Shown here piece after piece: positions 42,640 through 53,319 of a DNA stretch of 64,000 bases. The DNA is taken from the NCBI GenBank assembly GCA_022495005.1, contig JAGYXB010001580.1:496001-560000 (forward strand), in the 5' to 3' direction. The notes beneath the pieces are model-generated. The model was not told the DNA's origin, made no database searches, and saw only the letters and a list, made by a program, of their open reading frames with translations. Within the stretch, counting starts at the first letter, position 1. Each line of letters starts with the position of its first letter. The translations under genes and the position numbers were made by a program. This DNA is from Rhyacophila brunnea. Taxonomy: Eukaryota > Arthropoda > Insecta > Trichoptera > Rhyacophilidae.

Positions 42640-43885
42640 CATATTAGGGTGCTGACGAAGGTTGGTGTTTAAATTGCTGAATGTCTCCATATAATATTCC
42701 ATCCACATACATTCTTTCATACTCCGTATGTTGAACTGATATCTGAAGTTCAGTTGCAAATTTTTCTTCCACATACTGAAACTATTATTTATTTATTCCA
42801 AATTTTATTATAGTATTATACATCCAATTTGTTGCCATAATATTATGCTATCAATCAATTATGTATTTATATATTTTTTATAGATGCAATATTTTTTTTT
42901 TAAATTATTTACACACAATGAAAACTATGCACTTTTATTAAAAAAAATTCTAAAATCTTTTATCCGTGTTTATAATTGTTGAGAATGGCACATGGATATT
43001 GTATAATAACTAAAGAGTTTGAACTATTTATACCTCCCTAAAGGTAATCATTATGAATCTCTTGTATTATATAAAATTTGATAGCGATATGCGAATGATT
43101 TTAGAATGGTTCTATTGGTACCTAATTATATTAATATTTTCTGCGCTCACAGCACTGAATAGATTGTTTGTAAATAAAATGCAAATGGCAGCCTGCTGTT
43201 GACGTTTTGCTTCGGTTACTTACTTATGTACGGTTACTTTAATTTTTCTTGATGGCACACTGTATAAAAAACTTGTATAACGCTTTTAATACTAATGCAT
43301 GGCATTTTATCAATTAATATCACACTTCTAAGTATGGTTTTCCATCGCACTCTCAGGGCACAAGGCTGAAATGTACCGCACACAAAATGATAATAGGGCT
43401 GTGCCTAATATTATTATTCATTTCATTTTCATATACATATTATATAATTGGCTCTATCATCAAGGAAGAAGGTTTTTCTTGGACTTTTGTATGCTTGGTA
43501 AGCTTTCTTATTTCTTTATGTGCTACTTGACGTGATTGTTCATCTAAATAATGATGATTCATTCTTTACGATTCTTTTAGAATGATAGCAAGGCATTTTT
43601 AAGTCAATGCGGGACAAAATAAAAATATCTAGTCTTTTTGTTTTTGTCTGTTTTTTTAGCTATAGGTACGTTCATATTAACCATCTGTTTCTAAAAACCG
43701 ATACATCCACAATTCAATGTTTGTGGTAAACAATATTCAGGTGCCTCATGAATGTGCTACGTTTTTTTTGTTCTACTTCTTAATATTAAAAAATGAGAAA
43801 TAAGACTTAGCACTTTTAAAAAATATTAAATTTGTATTGTTTTCGCTACTATATTATTTTATGTATATCTAACATAAGGTATATG
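42640..43885. other. Intergenic, nothing identified
   Basis: AT-rich sequence with no supported gene, TIR pair or family member. Confidence 0.45.
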
Positions 43886-43890
43886 ACATT

Positions 43891-44133
43891 TGACCATGTC
43901 CGATCCTGATAAGATCATATGGGCCTCCACACAGTGGATGTTTGTATTAACAGATTTTGTTTTTACGAGAAATGGATGTCAGCCACTTGCTCAATCTATT
44001 AGGTCCATATTCTGACTCAAACAAAGATTGAAAAATAATATGACGTGTATTTGCCAGACCCAGGATTCGAACCTGGGACCCACGACGTTATAGGCCGACG
44101 CTTAAGCCACTCGGCCATCGTGGGGCCGTTAAA
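43891..44133 (-). repeat. SINE1 copy, full length
   Basis: The minus strand has box A TGGCCGAGTGG, box B GGTTCGAATCC with a paired T-arm (CCCAGG...CCTGGG), body, and the GATCGGACATGG end. Best evidence that the head derives from a Leu/Ser-like tRNA. Confidence 0.93.
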
Positions 44134-44223
44134 TGGTCCATACTCTGACTCATACACGAATTGAAAAACAATATGTGTACTTGCCAGACCGAGGATTCGA
44201 ACCTGGGACCGACGACGCTATGT
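44134..44223 (-). repeat. Second SINE1, head and body part only, abutting the first
   Basis: It begins immediately at TGGTCCATACTCTGACTC and extends through box B to GACGACGCTATG. The tail half is absent and the box A side is cut. With the preceding copy it forms a head-to-body dimer. Confidence 0.85.
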
Positions 44224-44927
44224 GTTTAACTGTCAAAGCTCGACTTTTTAACTCGTTCAGTGATCGTCCGTCGGTCAGTAGCAGAGCATAGACAAATTGG
44301 ACGACTTATTGCGTCTGCATAAGTTCTCAGTTTTTATATAAATTACATTTATTTTTTTAGTTTTAAAAAAAGTATTTTTTAATAGATTTTGGAAGTGTTT
44401 CACTAAGTATATCGGTTTTTGGAAATATCAGTCGCATCTATGAACAGTATTTTTGTACAAGGTTTTTCTTCATGATCTTGTAACAAAACAAGTAAAAGTC
44501 TTCATTCTATTAACAGTATATTTTATAAAAAAATATATAAATGCTAAATAAGTACACATTATACATAGTTATTTGACACGAATTGAATACAGAACTGGAG
44601 TAAACATTATTTTATTTACACAGATTGTTCCACGTTTTGAATATGTAAACTGTTTTTCGATAATTTTGCACTTGACTCACACAATTCATCGCATTACAAT
44701 AATCGCTAAACACATTTGCTCAAACATTAGCCATGGCTATCATGACATTAAAATACTTATAAATAAATTATATTATCCTAAAACAAATAATATCGCACTC
44801 GTAGAAAATTCACTGTATCACTAAAAATTATTACACTTATTGAGCTGGAAATTAGAAACTTAGAGGAGACCACGTTTTGGGTTTTTATAGGTATGTTCCA
44901 CATACATGTTGACATTTTTTATCTGCA
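44224..44927. other. Intergenic, nothing identified
   Basis: An 83-codon frame at 44573-44824 has no recognisable content. Confidence 0.4.
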
Positions 44928-45071
44928 TTAACTCATACAGCGCTGACGACACGGCTGCCGTGTCAGCATTAGATATAGGTAATTAGCATGTTATTTAACT
45001 CATTGAATGCGGACTAGTTAATTAATATTTAATTACCACATTTAAATAACATGCTAATTATATCTAATGGC
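44928..45071. mobile_element. piggyBac-like MITE copies forming a hairpin, cut by an hAT end
   Basis: GCATTAGATATAGGTAATTA...GCATGTTATTTAA (44967-44998) is inverted at TTAAATAACATGCTAATTAT...TCTAATGG (45037-45070). The same core occurs at 24168-24292 and 52687-52804. TTAA is found at 44928-44931 and 44995-44998. CAGGGGCGGCTC follows directly at 45072. Confidence 0.6.
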
Positions 45072-45130
45072 CAGGGGCGGCTCTTCCTTACGGGGGACGG
45101 ACGGACCCTGGTCCCCTCATCATTCTGTAG
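45072..45130 (+). mobile_element. hAT left end, same family as 15415-15891
   Basis: CAGGGGCGGCTCTTCC and about 40 further bases (GGACCCTGGTCCCC) resemble the left part of the hAT at 15415. No matching right end follows, so the element is truncated or its end has decayed. Confidence 0.55.
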
Positions 45131-45299
45131 TCAATATTCAATTGAATATTCATGTTATACGTACCTACCACAATACATTGATTTTGTATAAATTAATTAA
45201 GTATAATATATTTTATTGGTACCGTTTGCCCATCCTTGATTCCTGTTTCTTGGCCCAACCCTAATGCTCTATGTGAGTTTTGGCTCTACCTACATAGTA

Positions 45300-46235
45300 C
45301 ATAACAACGATACTTCTGGGGTCCAAATTAGGTGGCCCCTTTAAAATCAAAGCAATGTTTATATTATGAGATGTTATATGCGATTGCCAATTATGATTCT
45401 CAAAATTCATAATGAAGCTACGTACGTCTGTAGGCCGCTTTGCATGTGTGCGATCATCATTCGATGCACGTTTTACCCACATGTACTGATGCTAGACCGG
45501 GGATTGGGTAGCAAATACCTGGTCCTGCATAAGTGTGAATAGGTAAAAGTGGGCGTATTATTATTATAATATTATGAAGTTATCTTGTCGGTCGGCTGTA
45601 AATTCATGTCCCATGACCCGCCGGTTTAGTTTGTTACTTAGTTTGCCAGTAAGTGATCAAATAATAATGTTATCTATCTCCTTAAGTTTTAAATTATATT
45701 TGTTAATACATACTATAATAATTAATAATATCTTGAATGATAATAACAAAAGGAATGTGCTATTTCAGTTAATTAAAACAATATTAGTTTGTATTACCTA
45801 TTAATTGTAAAGTACTAGTTGTGGATAGTTGAATTTCACGTTAGTAAAATAATTTTGATAAATAATATTAGATATTATGATGAATGAGGTGGTTTATTTA
45901 TTGAAATATAAGTTCAATACATTGACATTTGAAGACAAACTAGAAGTAAAACGATTAGGACCTCACCAACCTAGTGATTTAGTTATTGTGTATAAACTAA
46001 TCAAAACAAAAAAAACCGTTTAACTCCGAATGGTTTACCAAAAAAAGATGGTTGACGGCGAATGTATCCTTGAAAAGACTATTTTGTTTTCCTTGTAGCA
46101 ATAATAGTCTTTCGAACACAGGAGGCATAATATGAAGATAAAGTAATAGCTACAAATGATATGTTTTCTACGCTTTGATTAATATTGATTAGGTAGGTAC
46201 TTATTGAAGTTTACTAATTGGCTCAAATCCTTAGT
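45300..46235. other. Intergenic, nothing identified
   Basis: Frames on both strands are short and unsupported. Confidence 0.4.
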
Positions 46236-46241
46236 CCTGAG

Positions 46242-46292
46242 TTAAATGTGGTAATTAAATATTAATTAACTGGTTTGCAGTGAATGAGTTAC
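46242..46292. repeat. Fragment of the piggyBac-like MITE family
   Basis: TTAAATGTGGTAATTAAATATTAATTAACTGGTTTGCAGTGAATGAGTTA matches one half of the 24168 and 44995 elements in inverse. It has TTAA on the left and a GTTA remnant on the right. Confidence 0.55.
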
Positions 46293-46609
46293 AACATTTT
46301 GCTGACATTATACATGCAGCAACATAAAATAATTTGTAATTCATTTTTTTTTATTCAGCAAATAATTCACAAAATTTAAACCAGGTCGTACATTGAAAAT
46401 TGTCTCGAAAAAACAAATAATGTAACTTAGTGTACATAGCGTCGGTATGATATTGTTAATAAAAAAAAATCTGCTGTCGCATTGGTCCATGTGCAGAAGC
46501 TGTTTTTCATTGTCATTTCGTCATTGTCTCGGCATGGTCTCCGTTGTGACGATTTTTAATGTGCGACCGCGCTAAGACTGCAACAGTAATTATTGTATAT
46601 ACATAATTT

Positions 46610-46935
46610 GGTAATAACCCAGAAACTTCTTGTGAATTATTCGTTGAATAAAAAATAATAGTTCACGAATTTATTAGAAATTTGGAGATGTCTAGAGGTT
46701 AGCTAGGAATCAAGGTAAATACCGATTATTGGTACCTTATCAATTCAAACCACAAAAGCCAGTTGCCAATATCAACATAATTTGAGAAGTACTTCTACTA
46801 TTAGTTATTTTTTGTCATAATTGGGTAGAGTGCAGGTAGCTAAATTGGTAAAGCACGTTGTCCAGAATCCGACGGATGTGGTTAATGTTCTGAGGTTAAT
46901 TTTAAATGCTATGATCATAGTATTGATTCTATACA
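46610..46935 (+). repeat. SINE family 2 relative with a different tRNA-like head
   Basis: It starts with the family tail (CTTGTGAATTATTCGTTGAA), then the family 5' module (AAAAGCCAGTTGCCAATA, ATAATTTGAGAAGTACTTC). The tRNA-like part is new: GTAGCTAAATTGGTAAAGCA as box A with a poor box B (GTGGTTAATGTTC). Confidence 0.5.
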
Positions 46936-47153
46936 ATTAAAAACATCTTGTTATGACAGTTTATCAATAAGGATTATTTGTAAGCAGTTCAAGTATCTTG
47001 AGTTTGAATGATTTTTGATCATTTCTAACTGTGGTCAGTGTATGGCCATTGGGAACAGAATTCAAACCACTGTGAATATAGGCCAATGGTGAAGAGTCAA
47101 TACTGTGCGACACAAGTAACTTGAATTGGTTTAATATTCTATCTGTAAGTATC

Positions 47154-47405
47154 ACCCACGGTGGTCGCACGGCTTGAGCGTTGGACTATCACGCCGTGGG
47201 TCTCAGGTTCGCATCCTGGGTCTGGCAAGTACACATATTGTTTTTCAATTTGTGTGTGAGTCAGGGTATGGACCTAATAGGTTGAGCAATTGGCTGACAT
47301 CCATTTCTCGTAAAAAACAAAATCTGTTAATACAAACCTTTACTCTGTGGAGGCCCAAATGATCCTATTAGGATCGGACATGGTCGGAAAAAAAAAAAAA
47401 AAAAA
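47154..47405 (+). repeat. SINE1 copy with a long A tail
   Basis: Head ACCCACGGTGGTCGCACGGC, box B GGTTCGCATCC, complete body and end, then about 18 A. The long uninterrupted A-run suggests one of the younger copies. Confidence 0.9.
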
Positions 47406-47905
47406 GTAATGAAATTACAATCTGTAAAACAGTGACTCCTTTAAATACGATGAAATAACTGGGTATATAATCCTATAAACTTAGGTATGTACCTACTTTA
47501 CAAAAATAATATTTAAAATGACTTGAGCAAAGAAATTACACACAATCAACTTATTCTGAAATGGAACTAATTGCCATGCATTTCTTGGCATTACTAAACA
47601 CTACAGGGATATTATGTGTGACCCATTGGTCACTGTATAAGCCTGATTTATTATCCTTTCATTATTTGTAATCATTTACCATACGTCTATCAGGCAGTCT
47701 TCGATATGCTAAGGACAAAAAGAATACTGTGCAGTCTTTAAATGTTATTAAATTCACAACACTGGCTAGAACAAACCTAATGTGCATCCGCAAAGTGAAA
47801 ATAAAATGTTTAAGGATATTCATCTCCCCATTCCATCATTCCGTATTGTTCGCACCTCATCAGGTAATTCAACAAAGCGATTAATACTCAACTGGGACCC
47901 AGATC

Positions 47906-47911
47906 TTTATT
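47906..47911 (-). terminator. AATAAA overlapping the stop codon
   Basis: On the minus strand the coding exon ends GTATGAATAAAG: the TGA stop (47913-47911) shares its last A with AATAAA. A second AATAAA is at 47652-47647, 260 bases further on. The first would give an unusually short 3' UTR. Confidence 0.5.
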
Positions 47912-50160
47912 CATACAAGCATTATTCCATCACAATTGGATAGTTTTTCTTTTCCACAAAATGTTCTTAAACTTTCTGGAATAATTTCTTGAAATTTTTC
48001 CAAATTACCAAGTGACTGTAATAACGCAATTAAGTGGCCTAAATACGCATGACACGGTTTCTTGGTGGCAAAATAATATCCAAACTGATCCATAGACACT
48101 GTCATTTTCCTGGGCAAAGCGAACACATTCATGTGTTCAAACGGTTCATATAATCTATGGCTCTTGTCTTCGTGGAATCTTTTTATCTTTGGTTTTTTAA
48201 TGCCGTCCGACATTGGGCCAAAGATTCCTTTGAAAGTCTCCAAAGACTCGGAAGAATCGGAGGTGCTGTCTGAATAGCTGGAAGACTCGTCTTCTGACGT
48301 TGAAAACGGCCTGTCAATCGAAGGATTATTGAAAGGAAAATTTATGCTTCTTCCTAATGGTTGATGTAATTTACGACCTACCGCGTCATTCATATTTAAA
48401 ATTACTTCTTTGGATGCCGCATGAACTTCCACTAGTTCTTTGAATGGATCGTGAATTTCTTTCGGTCGGTACTCTAAATATTCATCTAAAATATGTGAAG
48501 GTATTTTACCTTCCGTTGAAAGTAAATCTACTACGTAGGGTTTTGTCTCTTCTGACGTAGGATAAAGAGACCTCTTAACTCTCTTTTTATTTTCATCTTT
48601 TGATAACCGTGTCGGTTCTTTGGGTTCACTCTTGGGTTTTGGTTCTACCACTACATTCTTTTTGGTTCCTTTTTTGAGATGTGTATCAATTTCTTGAGCA
48701 GGTTTCAGTGACAGCTTAGGCGGGTCTTGATATTCAATATTTTGCTTCGGTTCCATTGCCACTTTCTTTCTGCTCTCTTTTTTGACAGGTTTATCAATAC
48801 CTTGGGCAACAAAATCAACAGATTTGGCAGATTTCAATGACAGTTTAGTCGGCTCTGGAAGTTGAATTTTTGGTTGTTGTTCCACAACTATTTTTATTTT
48901 GTTTCCTTTGTTGACATTTTTATCAATTTTAAGACCAACAAAATCATCAGATTTGACAGGTTTAACTGACAATTTAGTCGGCTTTTGAAATTCAATTTTT
49001 GGTTTCGATTCCGTCACTACTTTCTTTTTGCTTCCTTTTTTAACAAATCTGTCGATTTCTTTAGCGACGAAATCGTCAGATTCGGCGGGTCTGAGTGACA
49101 GGATAGTCGGCTCTTGAGATTCTATAGACTTTGGTAAATGATCAGAGTAACTGACGTCAGAATACGATGACGATTCTGAATAGTAACTCGAAGAACTGTC
49201 TCCGCTGCCCGATCCAGAATAATCTTTATACCCCTCTGTGGGCGTTATAATATTATTTTGTTTTTTGGCGTTACCAGTTTTACCAATGTTTCTTCGATCA
49301 GTAATAGGCCGTGGAATTTGTTCGGTATTATTTCTATCGTGGTCCACGACTAATGGTGATTCCGGACTGGAATACATACCAGTTTCAATAGTCAATCCGC
49401 CTAAATTAATAACTTCATTTAGGTCATCCAACAATTGATGAGGTAAAATATGCTTGTCTAATGTTTCAAATGCATTGCCGGTGTAATTTATCTGTAGCTC
49501 TTTAACAAGCTTTCGCAACTGACTGTTGGCACTTCTATCATCATTATAAGTTTCACTTTGATCAAGAAACATTTGCCAAGGCATCGTTATACCGCCGTAC
49601 TCCCAGAGAGTCAAAACTCTAAAAACAATCGGAAGTGCGTGAGGAGTAATCGTCGTCCACGTTGCGCTTAACGGACTGTGCTGAAAGTAATTACTGAACG
49701 TGGACCGTATGACCTTTACGCTTTGTTCATTTATTCCGTTGACTGTAATCAGCGGAAGAGGCGTTACGGTGTTTCCTGATTCGGCAGACGATGTATCGAA
49801 GAATTTGTATTTGTCTAGCCCGCTTTGGGACAGCTCCCAGTTTTTAAACCGGGAATTTCTTTTGAATAAATGCTCAGATGTATCATTTAGAAGAACATAA
49901 ATGTTAATAGCATGGCTTGGATGATTTTTAAGGGTTTCCTTGAGAGCGTTTTTGTATTTGTACGGATTAAACGATTCACCTTCATTAATTATGACGTGAA
50001 GATGTATATTCGTTTTCTCCAGCAGTTTGGATGGATTATGGATATGGTGTAAAATGCACTGTTTCTGCAATCCTTGGGCTGTCATCGGATGCGCGTCGAG
50101 TCTTCGGGATGCTCCGATCAACATCAGGATGCAGGCGACTATCAGCATGCAGGAGCCCAT
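47911..50160 (-). CDS. Secreted A4GALT-like protein with 43-residue repeats, no DxD motif
   Basis: 749 residues in one exon. A signal peptide (about 1-23, C-M-L-I-V-A-C-I-L-M-L-I-G) precedes a domain at 36-200 with glycosyltransferase landmarks of the alpha-1,4-galactosyltransferase type: N-I-H-L-H-V-I-I-N-E, a K-N-A-L-K-E-T-L-K-N-H-P helix, I-Y-V-L, and R-V-L-T-L-W-E-Y-G-G-I (181-191). In active relatives Y-L-D-x-D follows G-G-I; here it is T-M-P-W-Q, so the metal/UDP-sugar site is missing. Residues 690-749 (P-C-H-A-Y-L-G-H, L-R-T-F-C-G-K-E-K-L-S-N-C-D-G) resemble that family's C-terminal Cys segment. Between them are D-Y-S-G-S-G-S-G-D (313-321), Ser/Tyr-rich sequence, units starting at P351, P394, P437, P480 and P516, and a furin-type R-V-K-R (527-530). 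Family enzymes have about 350 residues. CAG before 50189 implies a 5' intron. Loss of activity and a secreted role are inferred. Confidence 0.8.
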   Translation of the reverse strand: MGSCMLIVACILMLIGASRRLDAHPMTAQGLQKQCILHHIHNPSKLLEKTNIHLHVIINEGESFNPYKYKNALKETLKNHPSHAINIYVLLNDTSEHLFKRNSRFKNWELSQSGLDKYKFFDTSSAESGNTVTPLPLITVNGINEQSVKVIRSTFSNYFQHSPLSATWTTITPHALPIVFRVLTLWEYGGITMPWQMFLDQSETYNDDRSANSQLRKLVKELQINYTGNAFETLDKHILPHQLLDDLNEVINLGGLTIETGMYSSPESPLVVDHDRNNTEQIPRPITDRRNIGKTGNAKKQNNIITPTEGYKDYSGSGSGDSSSSYYSESSSYSDVSYSDHLPKSIESQEPTILSLRPAESDDFVAKEIDRFVKKGSKKKVVTESKPKIEFQKPTKLSVKPVKSDDFVGLKIDKNVNKGNKIKIVVEQQPKIQLPEPTKLSLKSAKSVDFVAQGIDKPVKKESRKKVAMEPKQNIEYQDPPKLSLKPAQEIDTHLKKGTKKNVVVEPKPKSEPKEPTRLSKDENKKRVKRSLYPTSEETKPYVVDLLSTEGKIPSHILDEYLEYRPKEIHDPFKELVEVHAASKEVILNMNDAVGRKLHQPLGRSINFPFNNPSIDRPFSTSEDESSSYSDSTSDSSESLETFKGIFGPMSDGIKKPKIKRFHEDKSHRLYEPFEHMNVFALPRKMTVSMDQFGYYFATKKPCHAYLGHLIALLQSLGNLEKFQEIIPESLRTFCGKEKLSNCDGIMLV

Positions 50161-50189
50161 GGCAAATAACCAACATATAGTCAGGTGTT

Positions 50190-50192
50190 CTG
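50190..50192 (-). other. Probable 3' splice site before the A4GALT-like exon
   Basis: The minus strand reads TTTTGATTTTCAG up to 50190, 29 bases before the ATG at 50160. The coding exon would begin at 50189, with a 5' UTR exon further upstream. An out-of-frame ATG at 50176-50174 lies in this short leader. Confidence 0.5.
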
Positions 50193-50564
50193 AAAATCAA
50201 AACGAAATAAGATGTTATATATGCCCATAAACAAACTTTTGTTAATTCTTCTATTATATGTTTCAAGCTACAAACCCATCATCAGAATATTTAGTTCAAA
50301 CAATCAGTCCTACCATGTACACATCTAATATTATAGAATCATTGATGGACCTGACGTGATTGATTGAATTTACTAACTTGGTATTCATGTTGATAATGCA
50401 AACTCTTGCTGATATAATCCAGCATTTTCTAAAATGTCAATATTAACACCCAGCGAGCAGTGGCGTAAGTTTATTACTGATGATTATTTAACATTTACCT
50501 TGAAAATAATGTTTAATTGCGAGCAGGAGACCTAATATCCAAGTAATAGCATGGATTAATTATT

Positions 50565-50925
50565 GAAGTTATACTTCTTTTGAGGGGAGGGTGAAATTGA
50601 GAGCAGCGCGCGCACACCGTTACTACAGTATGAAAATAGCTGCGAATCAGTCAGCTGTATACAAATGCAAGTTTGATAGTGGAATTGATCCGATGATTGA
50701 ACGAATTTATTATTGTCAGCCATTTGCAATTCCTTACGTAAACAAACAATAATTAAACGTCAGAATGACAGTTGTTACTTTAAAAATAAAGACAACTGGA
50801 AATAACAAGATAATTATTAAGAGCTAGTCGAAGAATCTAGGTTATCTAAAGTTTTGCTTTGTTACGTCAAAGAAGTATAACTTCTAACGCGCATATATAA
50901 GTACACGCACCGTTTTTTTTATGCG
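50565..50925. repeat. Repeat family C, copy 3, rearranged
   Basis: It begins GAAGTTATACTTCTTTTGAG and ends CAAAGAAGTATAACTTCTAACGCGC. The right half (TTTATTATTGTCAGCCATTTGCAATTCCTTACG) follows copies 1 and 2, but the left half differs and has no tRNA-like part. The tRNA-like block is thus a removable module. Confidence 0.7.
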
Positions 50926-50929
50926 TGTT

Positions 50930-51430
50930 AGTTTTAAATCACTACGATGATCTATAATAAAACTATAGATGTCGCTAATTCAACAAAAGGTTTCTGTTTG
51001 ATTATATGAAATTATCCAGCAGTAATTGTACTTAAATTTTGTATGTAAATTTATGACACCACCTAGGGGATAATTATTAAAACTGTCAATGTACATCCCT
51101 GGCAAGTGAGACATCAAAATAACTCCGAATTAATAAAAAATATAATTCCAGCGGTGTTGTCAAATTATCTAGATCAGGAAAAGACAAAACTATATTTTCT
51201 ATTCAAATGAATATTTTTGACAATTTCATTTCGGCACGTACTTACTCGCCGCATACTTCTGGCCAGTACGTCCTCGTCACCACTAATACGCATAACTTAT
51301 TAAATCTTTTTATACCTTTTCCAAAAAAATATTTAATCAGTCATTCGAAGTAATATTAATAACATTATAATGTAATGTAAAGCATATGCTTATACTCCAG
51401 TGGCTTGCACCTCGAGGAGTCAGCAGGTGC
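50930..51430. other. Upstream flank of the A4GALT-like gene, nothing identified
   Basis: No repeat or regulatory element that I can support. Confidence 0.4.
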
Positions 51431-51433
51431 ACA

Positions 51434-51625
51434 CCAGTGGCGAAGAGTGGAGATGGGCTTTGAAGATCAGACATAAATAGTGTACACTAAATTTAATTTT
51501 GTCAGTCATACTTATTTGTTTTCATGTTGGTTAGTTTTTAAAATTCAATTAAGCCCTGTCGAACGAAACATAATAGATAGAAAATATTCTTCTGTCTATA
51601 AAATCTCTATAAGTACCTATACTTT
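51434..51625 (+). mobile_element. 5' fragment of the hAT MITE family seen at 32574
   Basis: CAGTGGCGAAGAGTGGAG, then ATAAATAGTGYACACTAAA, TTTGTTTTCAT, AAAATTCAATTAAGCCCTG and TCTATAAAAT follow the order of 32574-32790. The right end is absent; another MITE begins at 51688. Confidence 0.7.
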
Positions 51626-51687
51626 TAGATATTCCGTAGACATTTGGGAATTCTTGTGTTTTGCATCCTGTATTTCTCCGCCAAATG

Positions 51688-52113
51688 CAGCGCCCGAAGT
51701 GGACCGGAACGTACCGAAGCGCAGCTCCTGTTCGTGAAATTCCCGAGATTATCGCTGTCTCGCGGAAAAAATGAAATACCTATTGCATTCCGGTTCATGA
51801 ATTATTAAAAAGTGATATAATTATTTACCTTTAATATATTTTTTAAATTTTATACGAAAGCGGAAACATCGTAAAAATAATATTTATGGCGTGACGTAAA
51901 TCTCGATTTTAACTACAATATTAAGCCCTAATCTTACATGCCAAACAACTATTATTCCACTTGACCGTCTGGGCTTGGTAGGTATAATAATATTATAACA
52001 AATATCTAATACAATTATTTTTATTTAAGTAGTAGGTACATAAAATTATTACTTAATATTTTCGGAAAATTATCGAGCGCTCCGATTTGTAAAATTGTCA
52101 ATTTCTAGCGCTG
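51688..52113. mobile_element. MITE of the GCTCGAAATGG family, copy C
   Basis: It opens CAGCGCCCGAAGTGGACCGG and closes TTTCTAGCGCTG, with the family phrases TTCGTGAAATTCCCGAGATT and TCTCGCGGAAAAAA. No convincing 8-bp duplication. About twice as long as copies A and B. Confidence 0.65.
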
Positions 52114-52686
52114 GGAAATGTTGAACGGCACCGAGCTTATAAAGCCTGCCAGCGAAGCCACCATGTCCAGTCAAAAATTGATTGATGTAATGGTCCGGAG
52201 TCAAAGCGGTTATCTTCATTTGCCATTTAATATTTGAAAAAAAAAAAAACATAATATATGACGTGTGCTATGTCTGCCTTTGGTGGAGGCATCCCATTTC
52301 TTCTGACAGACCTTCAACGCTGCATCCAGTGTCATTGTGCAAAGTCAAAAGCTATGTAAAACATAAATCTCAATACACAGATGATAATTTTCCTGGCGCC
52401 CTTTTGGCAATAAAATTGTTTACCCCTACTGACCAGAAATCTTAAGCATGCCACTGGTTTATATAAATTAATATAACATGAAACCACTGCTAGATTTTTA
52501 GGAGGTCATTCATTATTTAAACAGCGGTTCAAGATAATTCAAGTGACCTATGGAATAAATACAAATTCATCTGAGAGAAATTTCAATAAGGGATCATCAC
52601 ACAATGTTGAGTATTATTTGTTTACCCTATTTTAGTAGTACAGTAGAACCTCAATATAACGGACTAATGCGGGTGAGGGGTGTCCA

Positions 52687-52804
52687 TTAAACACAATCAC
52701 TGCTGACCTTTTAATTAACTTTTAATTGCCACATTTAAATAACACGTTAATTATATCTAATGGCCAACTGCTCCTAACGCGCCAGTCGCGGTGTTAGCAC
52801 TTAA
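52687..52804. mobile_element. 118-bp piggyBac-like MITE inside the pogo element
   Basis: TTAA flanks both ends (52687-52690, 52801-52804). The arms ACACAATCACTGC and GCGGTGTTAGCAC match the ends of 24168-24292 in the opposite orientation. The core CTAATTATATC-type sequence is shared. Confidence 0.75.
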
Positions 52805-52871
52805 TATTCGATATCGACGCAATTGCTTTCGGTAATTCTGCTTTGAAAAAAGAATCAAGTAGCGTTCTTTG

Positions 52872-53255
52872 CAGTGACGTTCCGTGGGGGTAGGCAGATT
52901 GATCGTCGCTTGGGGGCGGAAGTTACTCGAAGTGCGGCAAATCGAGGAAAATCATTTGGAATATATAGAAATAGCTACCTAAACGAAAATATCTTTCCAT
53001 TAAAAAAATCAGCTCACTGGTTTTGTCGGGTTCGCAATATCTAGTTTACTTCCGTTGCCCTTCGACGTCCCTGGTAACCAGAAACGACACGTGCAGATTT
53101 TCGAATAATTATTCTGATATTTTGTTAGTAATGTATCCATACAACACATTTCTTAGATATTGGATTCATGAAAGGATGATAAAAAATAATGTATAAACTA
53201 ATGAGGCGGCATTTTGGCGCTGCCTAGGGGCGGCATTTTATCTAGGGACGTCACT
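52872..53255. mobile_element. 384-bp hAT-like MITE inside the pogo element
   Basis: CAGTGACGTTCCGTGGGGG at the left and TCTAGGGACGTCACTG at the right, as in 25721-27235. The flanks (GTTCTTTG; GTGCTCTTTG) are similar but not an exact 8-bp duplication. No ORF. Confidence 0.7.
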
Positions 53256-53319
53256 GGTGCTCTTTGCACTTTTGAAGTCTGCTGATTTTTTATTATCAAC
53301 TACCTAAAATTATTCTACT

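Noticed and set aside
47174..47362. 62-codon ORF near the A4GALT-like gene
   Set aside because: It is the SINE1 sequence read as protein; the same peptide can be derived from other SINE1 copies (for example 13856-14098).
49238..50230. Plus-strand ORFs of 66-67 codons inside the A4GALT-like gene
   Set aside because: They are antisense shadows of the 749-codon frame.
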